This document shows, in pieces, positions 1 to 8,307 of a DNA stretch of 23,963 nt. Position 1 is the stretch's first letter. Each line of letters opens with the position of its first letter. A program made the position numbers and the translations under genes. Under the pieces are notes generated by a model. It was given only the letters and a program-made list of their open reading frames with translations. It was not told the DNA's origin and ran no database searches. This stretch comes from an uncultured Sinobacteraceae bacterium. Lineage in GTDB: Bacteria; Pseudomonadota; Gammaproteobacteria; Steroidobacterales; Steroidobacteraceae. The stretch covers positions 1 to 23,963 of the forward strand of contig CALEKY010000148.1 in the NCBI GenBank assembly GCA_937902995.1. The letters are read 5' to 3'.

Positions 1-1388
1 ACGCTGACGCCGATGTTGAAGATCTTGTCCTTCCACACGAACCGGTAGTCGCTGATCTTGCGAACGACGTCATCGGCGATCTGCCGTGCCTTGTCGAGCG
101 GACAGCCGACGAGCAGCAAGCCGAACTCGTCGCCGCCGAGACGGCCCACCGTATCGGAATCGCGCACGGCCTCTTTGATGAGCGCGGCGACTTCGCGAAG
201 CATGCTGTCGCCGGCCATGTGCCCGCACGTGTCGTTGACGACCTTGAACCGATCGAGGTCCAAGTAACAAAGCACATGACGCGCCGAGTTCGAATGAGCG
301 GTTTCGATGCACTCGTCGAGCCGCCGCTCGAACTCCCGACGATTGACCAGGCCGGTCAGCGCGTCGTGAGTGGCCTGATAGGACATCTGCCGTGCAAGGC
401 CGCGGACCTCGGTGACGTCCCGAACGACCACGACCGTACCGCTGAGCCCGCCCTTGTGCGTCTTGAGCGGCGTCACCGTGAGCTCGACCGAACGCTCGTC
501 CCCGCCGCGCCGGGAAATCATCAATCCGCGTCGTCCGACGGTGACCTTCGTCTGCGTTGCCAGGCACTGCCGCACCGGATCGCCTAGCGAGCGCCGATCG
601 GCTTCATCGACGAGCGCAATGATGTCGGTGATGGTCTTGCCGACAGCCTCGACGGCGGTCACGCCGACGATCTGTTCGGCCGCCTGATTCATGTAATCGA
701 TTCGAGCGAGCGCATCGGTCGTGATCACGCCCTCGCCCAGGGAATCGAGCGTTTCCCAAGCGGTCGGCCTCGCCCGCTCGATCGGCGGAGCGATCGCCGA
801 ACGCGGCCCCATTTCGATCATCGTGAGCAACAGTGCGGGGCCGCTCCGATAGTCGATCCGTACGGCCGACAGCTCGACGCGCGCGGACTCCCCGTCCTGC
901 GGATGCAATTCGACCTCGAGCCGCTCCGGCCCCGGCTCCCCGGCAAGCGAGCGTCCCAGCAACTCGGCAACCAGCTCCGAGTAATCCGGGTGAACGAGGC
1001 TCGTCATCGACTTGCCGGTGAGCCCTTGCGGGTCGTCGGCGCCGATGAGGTCCGCAAAACGGCGATTGGCGAAAACGATGGTGTCGCGATGGACTGCGAC
1101 GGCTTCCTGCAGGCCGCTCAACAGACCGAACAGCGAGCGCTCGCGCTCCTGGATCAGCAATTCCTTGACGGCGATCTGCTCCAAAAGCTGATTCGCGCTG
1201 TTCGCGAACTTTGCGGTGACGCCTTCTGCGCGCAGCCGCTCTGTGAATCGTCCCTCGCGGACGATCTCATCGAGTTGCTCTGCCGCACGCGCAAGACGCG
1301 CTGCCCGCCACTCCCGCCAGAAAAGCAGGCCGAGCAATGCGGCGACCGCCAGCGACAACGCAATAGTCAACGTCCCAAACGGGCTCAT
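1..1388 (-). CDS. PAS-PAS-GGDEF diguanylate cyclase, 3' end outside window
   Basis: The first 462 residues of a membrane-linked signalling protein are visible; the gene continues past the left edge. Residues 6-23 form one N-terminal membrane helix, followed by a charged helical linker (24-85). Two PAS-like sensor regions follow (about 86-195 and 212-330), the second ending in the usual VVVVRDVTE exit segment. The GGDEF domain starts at ATHDALTGL (339) and carries intact GGDEF at 418-422. RDSD at 409-412 sits exactly five residues before it, which is the inhibitory c-di-GMP I-site. Family knowledge says such domains make c-di-GMP from two GTP. A downstream EAL domain is common in this architecture but lies outside the window. 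The ATG at 1388 overlaps the TGA of a small upstream ORF (ATGA). The domain call is very sure; final architecture and sensed signal are unknown. Confidence 0.93.
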   Translation of the reverse strand, partial: MSPFGTLTIALSLAVAALLGLLFWREWRAARLARAAEQLDEIVREGRFTERLRAEGVTAKFANSANQLLEQIAVKELLIQERERSLFGLLSGLQEAVAVHRDTIVFANRRFADLIGADDPQGLTGKSMTSLVHPDYSELVAELLGRSLAGEPGPERLEVELHPQDGESARVELSAVRIDYRSGPALLLTMIEMGPRSAIAPPIERARPTAWETLDSLGEGVITTDALARIDYMNQAAEQIVGVTAVEAVGKTITDIIALVDEADRRSLGDPVRQCLATQTKVTVGRRGLMISRRGGDERSVELTVTPLKTHKGGLSGTVVVVRDVTEVRGLARQMSYQATHDALTGLVNRREFERRLDECIETAHSNSARHVLCYLDLDRFKVVNDTCGHMAGDSMLREVAALIKEAVRDSDTVGRLGGDEFGLLLVGCPLDKARQIADDVVRKISDYRFVWKDKIFNIGVS

Positions 1389-1576
1389 TTAACCGCCAAA
1401 GTCTTATCCCTTCTCCCCGAATTGCGCTCAGTGCTCCCACTGGGCGCGCTTTGTTTCGAGCTCTTGAGACCGGCTTTCGTGTGCCGGTCCTTGCTGATGC
1501 AGCAGTGCGGACCTTTGCAGAAGCACGCGTAATCTCGCGTGAGAGAGCATATCGAAGCGCCGGAATTCTGCCGCAA
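1385..1576 (-). CDS. possible small Cys-rich ORF overlapping the diguanylate cyclase start
   Basis: A 63-codon reading frame starts at TTG (1576) and ends in a TGA that overlaps the next gene's ATG in an ATGA arrangement, which would allow translational coupling. It contains a compact cysteine/histidine cluster, CFCKGPHCC, near residues 19-27, and a basic C-terminal tail. I do not recognise a family. Against it: no ATG or GTG start is available in frame, the ribosome-binding site is poor, and chance ORFs are common in GC-rich DNA. For it: the clustered cysteines and the exact junction with the following gene. I treat it as a candidate only. Confidence 0.25.
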   Translation of the reverse strand: MRQNSGASICSLTRDYACFCKGPHCCISKDRHTKAGLKSSKQSAPSGSTERNSGRRDKTLAVK

Positions 1577-1841
1577 TGATTGACCATAATGGTAAGGCGC
1601 TTGTACCTAAGGGCCGCTCGAACCGGCATCACTGTCGCTTTTGCTTACAACGCACGCGATGAGCTCGAACGCAAGAGCGCTTTCGGATGTGGTTAGCGGA
1701 CGCCGTCAAGCGACGACAGGACGATGAGCGAAAGCCACGCCTCCCGTGACCCGATAGCGTTCACCATAACTTGTCGGCGATACCCAAAGCCCGTACGCTT
1801 TGCCGCCCTCCGCTGGCTTGAAACCGAAGATTCGACGCGCG
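1389..1841. other. divergent intergenic region, 453 bp
   Basis: This is the space between the divergent GGDEF gene and the pcm-like gene. Apart from the weak Cys-rich ORF (1385-1576, minus) I see no gene, RNA or strong hairpin. It presumably holds promoters for both directions, but no convincing -35/-10 pair stands out by eye. Confidence 0.5.
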
Positions 1842-2492
1842 ATGAACACCGAAGCCTTTCGTTACCAGATGGTCGAACAGCAAGTGCGAACCTGGGAAGT
1901 CTTCGATGAGCGCGTGCTGGAAGTCATGCGCGGGATCGATCGGGAAGCGTTCGTACCGTCCGACTGGGCTGCTGTAGCCTATGCGGATGCGAGCATCCCG
2001 CTCCCGAAAGGCCAGAAGATGCTTCCGCCCAATGTGCACGGGCGAATCCTGCAGGCGCTGGATCTCGGCCCGAACGACGTTGCCCTTGAAGTGGGCGCCG
2101 GATCGGGGTATCTGACGGCCTGCATGGCCAAGCTGTGCGCGCGCGTGCGTTCGGTGGAGATCCATCCCGAGCTGACCGAGCTCGCACGCGCCAACCTGCA
2201 TCGGGCCACGATCAACAATGCCTCGGTCGAGACGTTCGATGCGATGACGTTGGACGAAACGGCGCGCTACGACGCCATCGCCGTCACGGGATCGTTACCG
2301 ATCTACGACGAGCGATTCCAACGAGCATTGAAAATCGGCGGTCGCTTGTTCGTGGTCGTCGGCACGGCGCCCATCATGGAAGCATGGAAGGTCACGCGAT
2401 TGGGCGAACGCGAATGGCAACGCGAGAGCTTGTTCGAGACCGTCATCGATCCGCTCGTCAACGCGCCTCGCGTATCGCAGTTCGTTTTTTAA
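1842..2492 (+). CDS. pcm: protein-L-isoaspartate O-methyltransferase family protein
   Basis: A 216-residue, cytoplasmic SAM-dependent methyltransferase of the Pcm family, close to the family's usual length. The family transfers a methyl group to L-isoaspartyl residues in damaged proteins to start their repair. The SAM-binding motif I is clear (LEVGAGSGYLTA, residues 82-93), and the N-terminal helix with VEQQVRTWEV is typical. The region that in classical Pcm reads GQTIS here reads GQKMLPP (58-63), so repair activity is less certain than the fold. I chose the ATG at 1842 because MNTEAFRYQMVEQQ matches the family N-terminus. An in-frame TTG at 1800 would add 14 residues without family support. 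The upstream Shine-Dalgarno is weak. It is followed after 24 bp by the rhodanese gene and then tolC, and is probably co-transcribed with them. Confidence 0.88.
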   Translation: MNTEAFRYQMVEQQVRTWEVFDERVLEVMRGIDREAFVPSDWAAVAYADASIPLPKGQKMLPPNVHGRILQALDLGPNDVALEVGAGSGYLTACMAKLCARVRSVEIHPELTELARANLHRATINNASVETFDAMTLDETARYDAIAVTGSLPIYDERFQRALKIGGRLFVVVGTAPIMEAWKVTRLGEREWQRESLFETVIDPLVNAPRVSQFVF

Positions 2493-2516
2493 CTCTGATT
2501 CATTAGAGAGTGACGG

Positions 2517-2837
2517 ATGAGCGTTCCGGAGATCACACCCGCCGAATTCGTCGCTCGACGCGATCGCGGCGAGGCCTTGACCTTGCTTGACGTGCGCGAG
2601 GACTGGGAGCTCGCAGTTGCCAGCGTTCCAGGCATCGTCCACATCCCGATGGGACAAGTGGCCGAGCGACTGAACGAGCTCGACCGCGACCGGCCCGTCG
2701 TCGTCTTGTGCCGCTCGGGACGGCGCAGCCTGGAAGTGGCGAAACTGCTGCAGCAAAACGGGTTCGACGCGATCAACCTCGCCGGCGGAATTCTGGCGTG
2801 GTCGCGCGATCTCGATGCAACCATACCCACCTACTGA
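2517..2837 (+). CDS. rhodanese-like single-domain protein
   Basis: A 106-residue single-domain rhodanese of GlpE-like size. Members transfer sulfane sulfur from donors such as thiosulfate to thiophilic acceptors through a cysteine persulfide. The active-site loop CRSGRR (residues 65-70, Cys65 as nucleophile) is intact, preceded by the conserved LLDVRE strand (23-28) and followed by NLAGGILAW (87-95), all hallmarks of the fold. No signal peptide is seen, so it acts in the cytoplasm. A GAGAG ribosome-binding site lies six bases before the ATG. It sits 24 bp after the pcm-like gene and about 120 bp before tolC on the same strand. Its physiological acceptor cannot be read from the sequence. Confidence 0.93.
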   Translation: MSVPEITPAEFVARRDRGEALTLLDVREDWELAVASVPGIVHIPMGQVAERLNELDRDRPVVVLCRSGRRSLEVAKLLQQNGFDAINLAGGILAWSRDLDATIPTY

Positions 2838-2960
2838 CGAGTCTTAGACGCTTGACGCTTCGTTGCGAATGCCGCCCGGCCGCAACGGCGTCATCGATCT
2901 CTCAGCGTGATACTGTTGGTGGAATAACTGCGCCGATCGGCGGCAGATGGGAAAGACGAT

Positions 2961-4382
2961 ATGAATTTGCGTGCGCACCTCCTCGCTAGCGTAGTCGCCG
3001 CCGCATTTGCAGCTTCGTTGCCGGCGAATGCGGCCAAGTCTCCGGATGCTGTCGACCTGCTTCAGGTATATCAGCGTGCATTGCAGAACGATCCGATCAT
3101 CCGAGAAGCGGAGGCGAACCGTCTAGCCACGCTCGAGAACAAGCCTCAGGCACGCGCGCAGCTCTTGCCGCAACTCGTCGCGTCGGGTGCCAAGAACCGC
3201 GTGGACACCGAACGGACCGGCAGCAATTTGCAACGTATCGACGCCAACGATCCGAACAGCCCGCTCGTACCGGTTCCGACGACGACCTCCGCCGATGGCG
3301 TGAGCCAGTTCCAGTACCGCATTCAGCTCACCCAGACGCTGTTCCGCTGGGACCGTTGGGTCGCCCTGCAGCGCGCGGACAAACAGGCAGCGCAGGCCGA
3401 GATCGACTTCAAAGCTGCGCAACAGGATCTCCTCGCGCGCACAGCCGAACGCTATTTCAACGTTCTGGCCGCCGAGGACACGCTCGAGGCGGCGCAGGCC
3501 ACGTTGGACGCTCTGGAGCGGCAACTCGAGCAGGCGGAGAAACGCTTCGAGGTCGGCCTGATCGCGATCACCGACGTCCAGGAGACGCGCGCGACGCGCG
3601 ATCAGGCGTCAGCGGCCGTCATCGCAGCCAAACGGCAGCTCGCGACCGCCCGTGAGAACCTGCGCGAGCTCACCGGAACGACATTCGAAAAGCTCGCACA
3701 GCCGGGCGCCGACATTCCGTTGAAAACGCCCGACCCCGAGGACGAGGAAGCCTGGGTCAGGGCGGCGCTCGAGGGCAACCTTCGCTTGATTTCCGCTCGA
3801 TTGCAGACCGAGATCGCGAAAGACGATGTTCGCGTGGCGCGCGCAGGTCACTTGCCGACGCTCGATCTCGTTGCCAGTCACGCCTACAGCGAAGACGAGG
3901 GCGATGCCGCGACGCGCGGCGCCGTGTTCCCGGGATTGGCGAACCAGGAATCCGAATCGGACATCATCGGCGTGCAAGTGACCGTACCGATCTTCTCTGG
4001 CGGTGCGACGCAATCCCAGGTACGTCAACGCGTGTACTTGCATCGCGCAGCGCGCGAGCGCTCCGAGCGCACCGCACGCGAGACCGAGCGGCTGGTTCGC
4101 GACTCGTATCTCGGCGTGTTGAGCGACATTGCGCGCGTCCAGGCACTGCGCCAAGCCGTCCAATCGTCGCAAACGGCATTGCAAGCAACCGAAGCTGGAT
4201 TCGAGGTAGGCACCCGCACAACCGTCGACGTGCTCGAGTCCCGGCGCAACCTGTTCGAAGCGCAGACGAACTACGCCCGCAGCCGCTACGACTACATCAT
4301 CAATCTGCTTCGTTTGAAAATCGCCACCGGCTCACTGAGCGAAGCGGATTTGGCGGAAGTGAACGGCTGGCTCACTGAATAG
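2961..4382 (+). CDS. tolC: TolC family outer-membrane channel
   Basis: A 473-residue TolC-type outer-membrane efflux protein. These trimers form a beta-barrel in the outer membrane and a long alpha-helical periplasmic tunnel, and serve as exit ducts for type I secretion and tripartite efflux pumps. A Sec signal peptide covers residues 1-24 (cleavage after PANA). Two repeated outer-membrane-efflux halves follow. Typical features are LLQVYQRALQNDP near the mature N-terminus, long heptad-rich helices (for example 150-240 and 350-450), and the GFEVGTRTTVDVLESRRNLFEAQ segment near the end, written here only as GFEVGTRT then VLESRRNLF. The gene ends in TAG at 4380-4382. That TAG is also the first three bases of a 7-bp repeat array, and an intrinsic terminator follows. 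No inner-membrane pump partner is encoded here, so it may serve several transporters. Confidence 0.95.
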   Translation: MNLRAHLLASVVAAAFAASLPANAAKSPDAVDLLQVYQRALQNDPIIREAEANRLATLENKPQARAQLLPQLVASGAKNRVDTERTGSNLQRIDANDPNSPLVPVPTTTSADGVSQFQYRIQLTQTLFRWDRWVALQRADKQAAQAEIDFKAAQQDLLARTAERYFNVLAAEDTLEAAQATLDALERQLEQAEKRFEVGLIAITDVQETRATRDQASAAVIAAKRQLATARENLRELTGTTFEKLAQPGADIPLKTPDPEDEEAWVRAALEGNLRLISARLQTEIAKDDVRVARAGHLPTLDLVASHAYSEDEGDAATRGAVFPGLANQESESDIIGVQVTVPIFSGGATQSQVRQRVYLHRAARERSERTARETERLVRDSYLGVLSDIARVQALRQAVQSSQTALQATEAGFEVGTRTTVDVLESRRNLFEAQTNYARSRYDYIINLLRLKIATGSLSEADLAEVNGWLTE

Positions 4383-4410
4383 TCGACAGTGAGCAGTTGA
4401 CAGTTAACAG
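4380..4410 (+). repeat. heptad repeat array, AGTTGA family, left arm at tolC stop
   Basis: Four successive 7-bp units can be read: TAGTCGA at 4380, CAGTGAG at 4387, CAGTTGA at 4394 and CAGTTAA at 4401, then a partial CAG. The tolC stop codon TAG is the first triplet of the first unit. The array is inverted relative to the one at 4529-4556, with an intrinsic terminator between them. The period is exact; the units vary at one to three bases. Confidence 0.85.
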
Positions 4411-4411
4411 C

Positions 4412-4442
4412 AAAGAGCGCGTTCTACGCGCTCTTTTTTTTT
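4412..4442 (+). terminator. intrinsic terminator after tolC
   Basis: A perfect 10-bp stem (AAAGAGCGCG at 4412-4421 pairing with CGCGCTCTTT at 4427-4436) with a five-base loop runs directly into a T tract ending at 4442. It lies 30 bp after the tolC stop and should end the pcm-like–rhodanese–tolC transcript. Confidence 0.93.
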
Positions 4443-4528
4443 GCGATCCGCAAAAATCCGAAAATGAATGCCAGACACACAGGCAGGTAATCGAATGTCG
4501 TGAGCTCCGAGCTGCGACCCGCCCGTTG

Positions 4529-4556
4529 TCAACTGTCAACTATCAACTGTCAACTC
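4529..4556 (-). repeat. heptad repeat array, AGTTGA family, right arm before oxygenase gene
   Basis: Four perfect-period 7-bp units on the plus strand: TCAACTG at 4529, TCAACTA at 4536, TCAACTG at 4543 and TCAACTC at 4550. They are the reverse complement of the units after tolC, and at least 11 bases (AACTGTCAACT) can pair with the left arm. The array ends 10 bp before the ATG of the next gene and so occupies its ribosome-binding region. Confidence 0.9.
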
Positions 4557-4566
4557 GTTCGATTCC

Positions 4567-5184
4567 ATGTCGATCCACGCGCTCTTTCCCACGCTGGTCT
4601 ACTACGCGCCCTTGCAGAAGGGCTCGTGGCGCCCGTTCAACGAGCGGCTGCGGCGGGAATGCTTGCAGCTGCGCATCGACGACGAAGCCGGACGGCGGTG
4701 GTCGGCGAAGAACTATCCGGGCGGTTACACGTCCTACGGCTCCGTGCACCGCATGTACGAGCTGTCGCCGACGTTTGCGCAACTGCGGCAGAAAATCGAT
4801 GCGCACGTTCGCAAGTACGTTCGCGCGCTGGAGCTCGACCTGGAGGGACGTGAGCTCACGATGACGGACTGCTGGGTCAACATCATGCCGCGCCAGGTCG
4901 TGCACAGCCTGCACCTGCACCCGCTCTCGACGATCAGCGGAACGTACTACGTGCAGACGCCGAAGTTGAGCTCAGGGCTGAAATTCGAGGATCCGCGGCT
5001 CGATCGATTCATGGCCGCACCGCCGAAGCGGCCCGACGCGCGCCCGCAGAACCGCCCGTGGTTCGTCGTCCCCGCGCAAGCCGGCAATGTCGTGTTGTTC
5101 GAAAGCTGGCTGCGCCACGAGGTGCCGGCGAACTTGGTCGATGCCGAGCGCATCAGCATCAGTTTCAACTACAACTGGTTCTAA
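4567..5184 (+). CDS. 2OG-Fe(II) oxygenase-like protein (TIGR02466 type)
   Basis: A 205-residue cytoplasmic protein resembling the uncharacterised family of putative 2-oxoglutarate/Fe(II) oxygenases. The opening MSIHALFPTLVYYAPL, the central segment VVHSLHLHPLSTISGTYYVQ and the C-terminal WLRHEVPAN and RISISFNYNW segments follow that family's pattern. Likely metal ligands are among His113, His116 and His118, with His184 distal; Arg195 is a candidate for binding the 2-oxoglutarate carboxylate. A classical HxD pair is not obvious, so catalysis is inferred. The substrate is unknown. The start is fixed by the family N-terminus, but there is no Shine-Dalgarno: heptad repeats lie immediately upstream. 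It stands alone, convergent with the histidine kinase gene, with an 83-bp gap. Confidence 0.8.
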   Translation: MSIHALFPTLVYYAPLQKGSWRPFNERLRRECLQLRIDDEAGRRWSAKNYPGGYTSYGSVHRMYELSPTFAQLRQKIDAHVRKYVRALELDLEGRELTMTDCWVNIMPRQVVHSLHLHPLSTISGTYYVQTPKLSSGLKFEDPRLDRFMAAPPKRPDARPQNRPWFVVPAQAGNVVLFESWLRHEVPANLVDAERISISFNYNWF

Positions 5185-5267
5185 AACCCATCTCAAGACC
5201 TTGCGTGCCCCGCTGTTAGCCCCGCAACTCACACGCGCGGCCGCTCGCAACGTTTTGAGGATGCCTT

Positions 5268-8200
5268 CTACCCTGCCGCGGCGTTCGTCCCCGTGCTCGC
5301 GCCGAGCCAGCGCTCGAGCTTCTCGTTCAGTCGATCCCGGTCGATCGGCTTCGAAATGTAATCGTCCATTCCCGCGGTCAGACATTCGGCATCTGCGCCC
5401 TTCATGGCATGCGCGGTGAGCGCAATGATGGGAATCCGCGCTCCCATAGGTTCTCGCGAACGAATGATGCGCGTTGCCTCGTAACCGTCCATGATCGGCA
5501 TCTGACAATCCATCAGGATCAGGTGGTAGCGGCCGGTTTCCCACGCTTGAACTGCGGCTGCACCGTCTCCCGCCACGTCGACGCGATAGCCGAGCTTCTC
5601 GATGATTCGGCAGACGACCTTTTGATTGACGAGGTTGTCTTCGGCCAGCAGGATGTGATGCTGCTCGCGCGCTCGCTGCGAGCGCAGCGCATGACGCGTG
5701 ATGATGGGCTGCGTGCGATGATGCCATGCCTCGGGCGTCGAGCCGAGCACGAGCATCATCGTGTCCGTCAAATCGCGTTGCGTGACCGGCTTGAGCAAGT
5801 ACCCGGCGAAGCCGAGCTCCGCGAACTTCCGTCCGTCGCCGCGCTGGCCCGACGAGGTCAACAGAATCAGGCGCGTCGATTTGAGCGCCGGCTCGCTCAG
5901 AATCATCTTGCCGAGCTTCGCCCCGTCGCAATCCGGCATTTGATGATCGAGCACGGCCACTTCGAACGGCTTGCCGATCTGCGCAGCCTGCCGCATCAAC
6001 GCGAGCGCCTCATCCGCGGAGCTCGCGCAAACCGCATCCATGTGACACATCGCAAGCTGCCCCATGAGTACCTTGCGATTGGTGGCGTTGTCGTCGACGA
6101 CGAGCACGCGCTGACCTGCGAGCTCGATCGGCGCCGTGCGCTTCGGCAGGCCGGGAGCGCGCGCATGCCCGAGCCGCAACGTGAACCAGAACGTCGAGCC
6201 CACGCCCTCCTCGCTCTCGACGCCGACTTCACCGCCCATCAGCTCGACAAGCCGCTTGACGATCGACAAGCCGAGCCCCGTACCGCCGAAACGACGCGTC
6301 GTCGACGCATCGACCTGACTGAACGCCTGGAACAGCGCGCCCATGCGATCCGCCGGAATACCGATGCCCGTATCGCGCACCTCGACGCGCAGGACGATGC
6401 CCTCTGCGTCCTTCTCCACGACACGGCAATCGATCGCCACCTCGCCGGTCTGCGTGAACTTGACGGCATTGCCGCCCAGATTCAGGAGCACCTGCCGAAT
6501 CCGACCGGCATCGCCGCGCACCATATCCGGCACGTTCGGATCGATCAGCGCAATGACTTCCAAACCCTTGGCGTGCGCCTGCACGGCCAGCAACCGCGCC
6601 ACGTCCTCGATCGTGTCGCGCACATCCATGTCGAGATATTCCAGCTCGAGCTTGCCGGCTTCGACTTTCGAGAAATCCAATATGTCGTTGATCACGGTGA
6701 GCAATGCTGCCGCGCTGTCGCGCACCGTCTGCGCGTAGTCGGCCTGCATGGGATCGAGCGGTGTCTCGAGCAGTAGCTCCGCCATGCCGATCACGCCATT
6801 CATCGGCGTGCGAATTTCGTGGCTCATGTTTGCCAGGAATTCGCTCTTCGCCCTGTTCGCCGCCGCAGCGGCTTCCGTCGCTTCGATGAGCGCCTGTTGA
6901 TATTGGCGGCGTTCCGTAATGTCCTGCTGCGAGCCCGACACCGTCAGCGGACAACCGGCCACATCGCGCTCGACCGCGCCGCGCAATCGAAACCACCGCC
7001 ACTCGCCTTGGCTGGTCTGTGCACGCAGCTCGATATCGAGCGGAGAATCGTCGGCAATGCATTTGTCGATCGTCTTGCGCAGCGTGCCGACATCCTCCGG
7101 GTGCACGACCGAGAAGAACCGTTCGCGATCCGAGAGAAACGCCTCTTGCGGCAGCCCGAGCATTTCCGCGAACCGCGGGGATACCCACATGTCGCGCGTG
7201 CGCACATCGAGCTCCCACAAACCGTCGTTCGCCCCGCGGATCGCACGAGCCAAACGGGCTTCGGTCTCACGCAACGCACGTTCGGCTTGGCGCCGCTCGT
7301 ACTCGCGCGCCATGTTGTCCAGACCGAAGACGACATTGCGCGCCATGTGAGCGAGCAGCGCGACGATTTCCTCGTCGAAGGCATTCAATTCCGCCGAATA
7401 CAGGAGCAACACGCCGATGCTCTTGCCGTCGCGCACGAGCGGCAAGGCAGCGCCCGAAGCAACGCCGGCCTGTCTGGCCCGCGCGTGCCAATGACCCGTC
7501 CGCTCGTCGTTCAGGAAATCGTTGCTCACGGCGGGCTGCAACGTGCGGAACGCGCACCCGACGAGCCCCTGTCCCTCGGGCGTCTGCGCATCGACGGAAA
7601 TACGTACCGACCGGAGCTGATCGGCGCCGTAACCGGCGACGGCCGCAACCTTCGCCTCGAATCCGTTCTCCGGAATGCAAATGCTCGCCGCCAGAAACTT
7701 GCCGCCGTAAACCGCGGCATCGCACACCTTCTGGTACAGCTCATTGGGGGTTTCGACGCGCAGGATCGCCTCGTTCGTCGCGCTCAGAGCGGCAAACATG
7801 CGTCCGAGGCGAGCCGCAGCGAGCTCCGCCGCCTTCCGTTGCGTCACGTCCTTCGACAGGCTCACGATCAGCCAGCGGCCGTCGACCTGGATGGCGCGGC
7901 GATGGGTCTCGGCAATGAGCTCGCGCCCGTCCCGCATCTGCGAGTACGTCTCGAGCGTCAAGCCTTCCTCGCCGGCATCGATCACACGATCGTAGATTGC
8001 TTTGAGCTCCTCCTGGGAAGCTTTCACGATGTCGGCCGGCCCCATCTGGAGTAGCTCCTGTCGCGAATACCCCGTGCGCTTCACGGCCGTCTCCGTAAAG
8101 TCGACGAAACGCATCGTTTCGAGATCGACGATGTAGATGGAGTCGCCGCAGACATCGATAGCGGCACGGAAACGTCGCAGGCTGGCGAGATCGGATGCGG

Positions 8201-8300
8201 GAAGAGACGTGCCGCCGGACGCGCTCCGACGAGCAACGAGCCAAGCCACGGCTGCTCCCGCCGCGCCCGCAATCAGACAAAGAACTGTCGTCAGCAGCAT
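5268..8300 (-). CDS. hybrid sensor histidine kinase, PAS-GAF-PAS-HisKA-HATPase-REC-REC
   Basis: A 1010-residue hybrid kinase. Domains in order: one N-terminal membrane helix (about 2-25), PAS (about 40-155), GAF (about 180-330), PAS with PAC exit (about 345-465), HisKA with phosphoacceptor His494 in NMSHEIRTPMNG, and HATPase with N-box asparagines near 607-611, DTGIGIP and GTGLGLS. REC1 has phosphoacceptor Asp785 with DD at 736-737; REC2 has Asp931 in LMDCQMP. Both receivers keep the conserved Thr/Ser and the KP lysine, so both look functional. No C-terminal HPt domain follows, so onward phosphotransfer would need a separate HPt protein, not seen here. The start at 8300 is chosen because AGGAGGGAG lies seven bases upstream; the longer frame to 8363 adds 21 residues without support. 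Signal and output are unknown. Confidence 0.95.
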   Translation of the reverse strand: MLLTTVLCLIAGAAGAAVAWLVARRSASGGTSLPASDLASLRRFRAAIDVCGDSIYIVDLETMRFVDFTETAVKRTGYSRQELLQMGPADIVKASQEELKAIYDRVIDAGEEGLTLETYSQMRDGRELIAETHRRAIQVDGRWLIVSLSKDVTQRKAAELAAARLGRMFAALSATNEAILRVETPNELYQKVCDAAVYGGKFLAASICIPENGFEAKVAAVAGYGADQLRSVRISVDAQTPEGQGLVGCAFRTLQPAVSNDFLNDERTGHWHARARQAGVASGAALPLVRDGKSIGVLLLYSAELNAFDEEIVALLAHMARNVVFGLDNMAREYERRQAERALRETEARLARAIRGANDGLWELDVRTRDMWVSPRFAEMLGLPQEAFLSDRERFFSVVHPEDVGTLRKTIDKCIADDSPLDIELRAQTSQGEWRWFRLRGAVERDVAGCPLTVSGSQQDITERRQYQQALIEATEAAAAANRAKSEFLANMSHEIRTPMNGVIGMAELLLETPLDPMQADYAQTVRDSAAALLTVINDILDFSKVEAGKLELEYLDMDVRDTIEDVARLLAVQAHAKGLEVIALIDPNVPDMVRGDAGRIRQVLLNLGGNAVKFTQTGEVAIDCRVVEKDAEGIVLRVEVRDTGIGIPADRMGALFQAFSQVDASTTRRFGGTGLGLSIVKRLVELMGGEVGVESEEGVGSTFWFTLRLGHARAPGLPKRTAPIELAGQRVLVVDDNATNRKVLMGQLAMCHMDAVCASSADEALALMRQAAQIGKPFEVAVLDHQMPDCDGAKLGKMILSEPALKSTRLILLTSSGQRGDGRKFAELGFAGYLLKPVTQRDLTDTMMLVLGSTPEAWHHRTQPIITRHALRSQRAREQHHILLAEDNLVNQKVVCRIIEKLGYRVDVAGDGAAAVQAWETGRYHLILMDCQMPIMDGYEATRIIRSREPMGARIPIIALTAHAMKGADAECLTAGMDDYISKPIDRDRLNEKLERWLGASTGTNAAAG

Positions 8301-8307
8301 CGACCCG

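Noticed and set aside
4380..4556. CRISPR array
   Set aside because: Units are 7 bp, contiguous, without spacers, and no cas gene is present.
5409..6776. 455-codon plus-strand frame (and 6819-8054)
   Set aside because: Both lie antisense to the hybrid kinase, where all domain motifs are on the minus strand.
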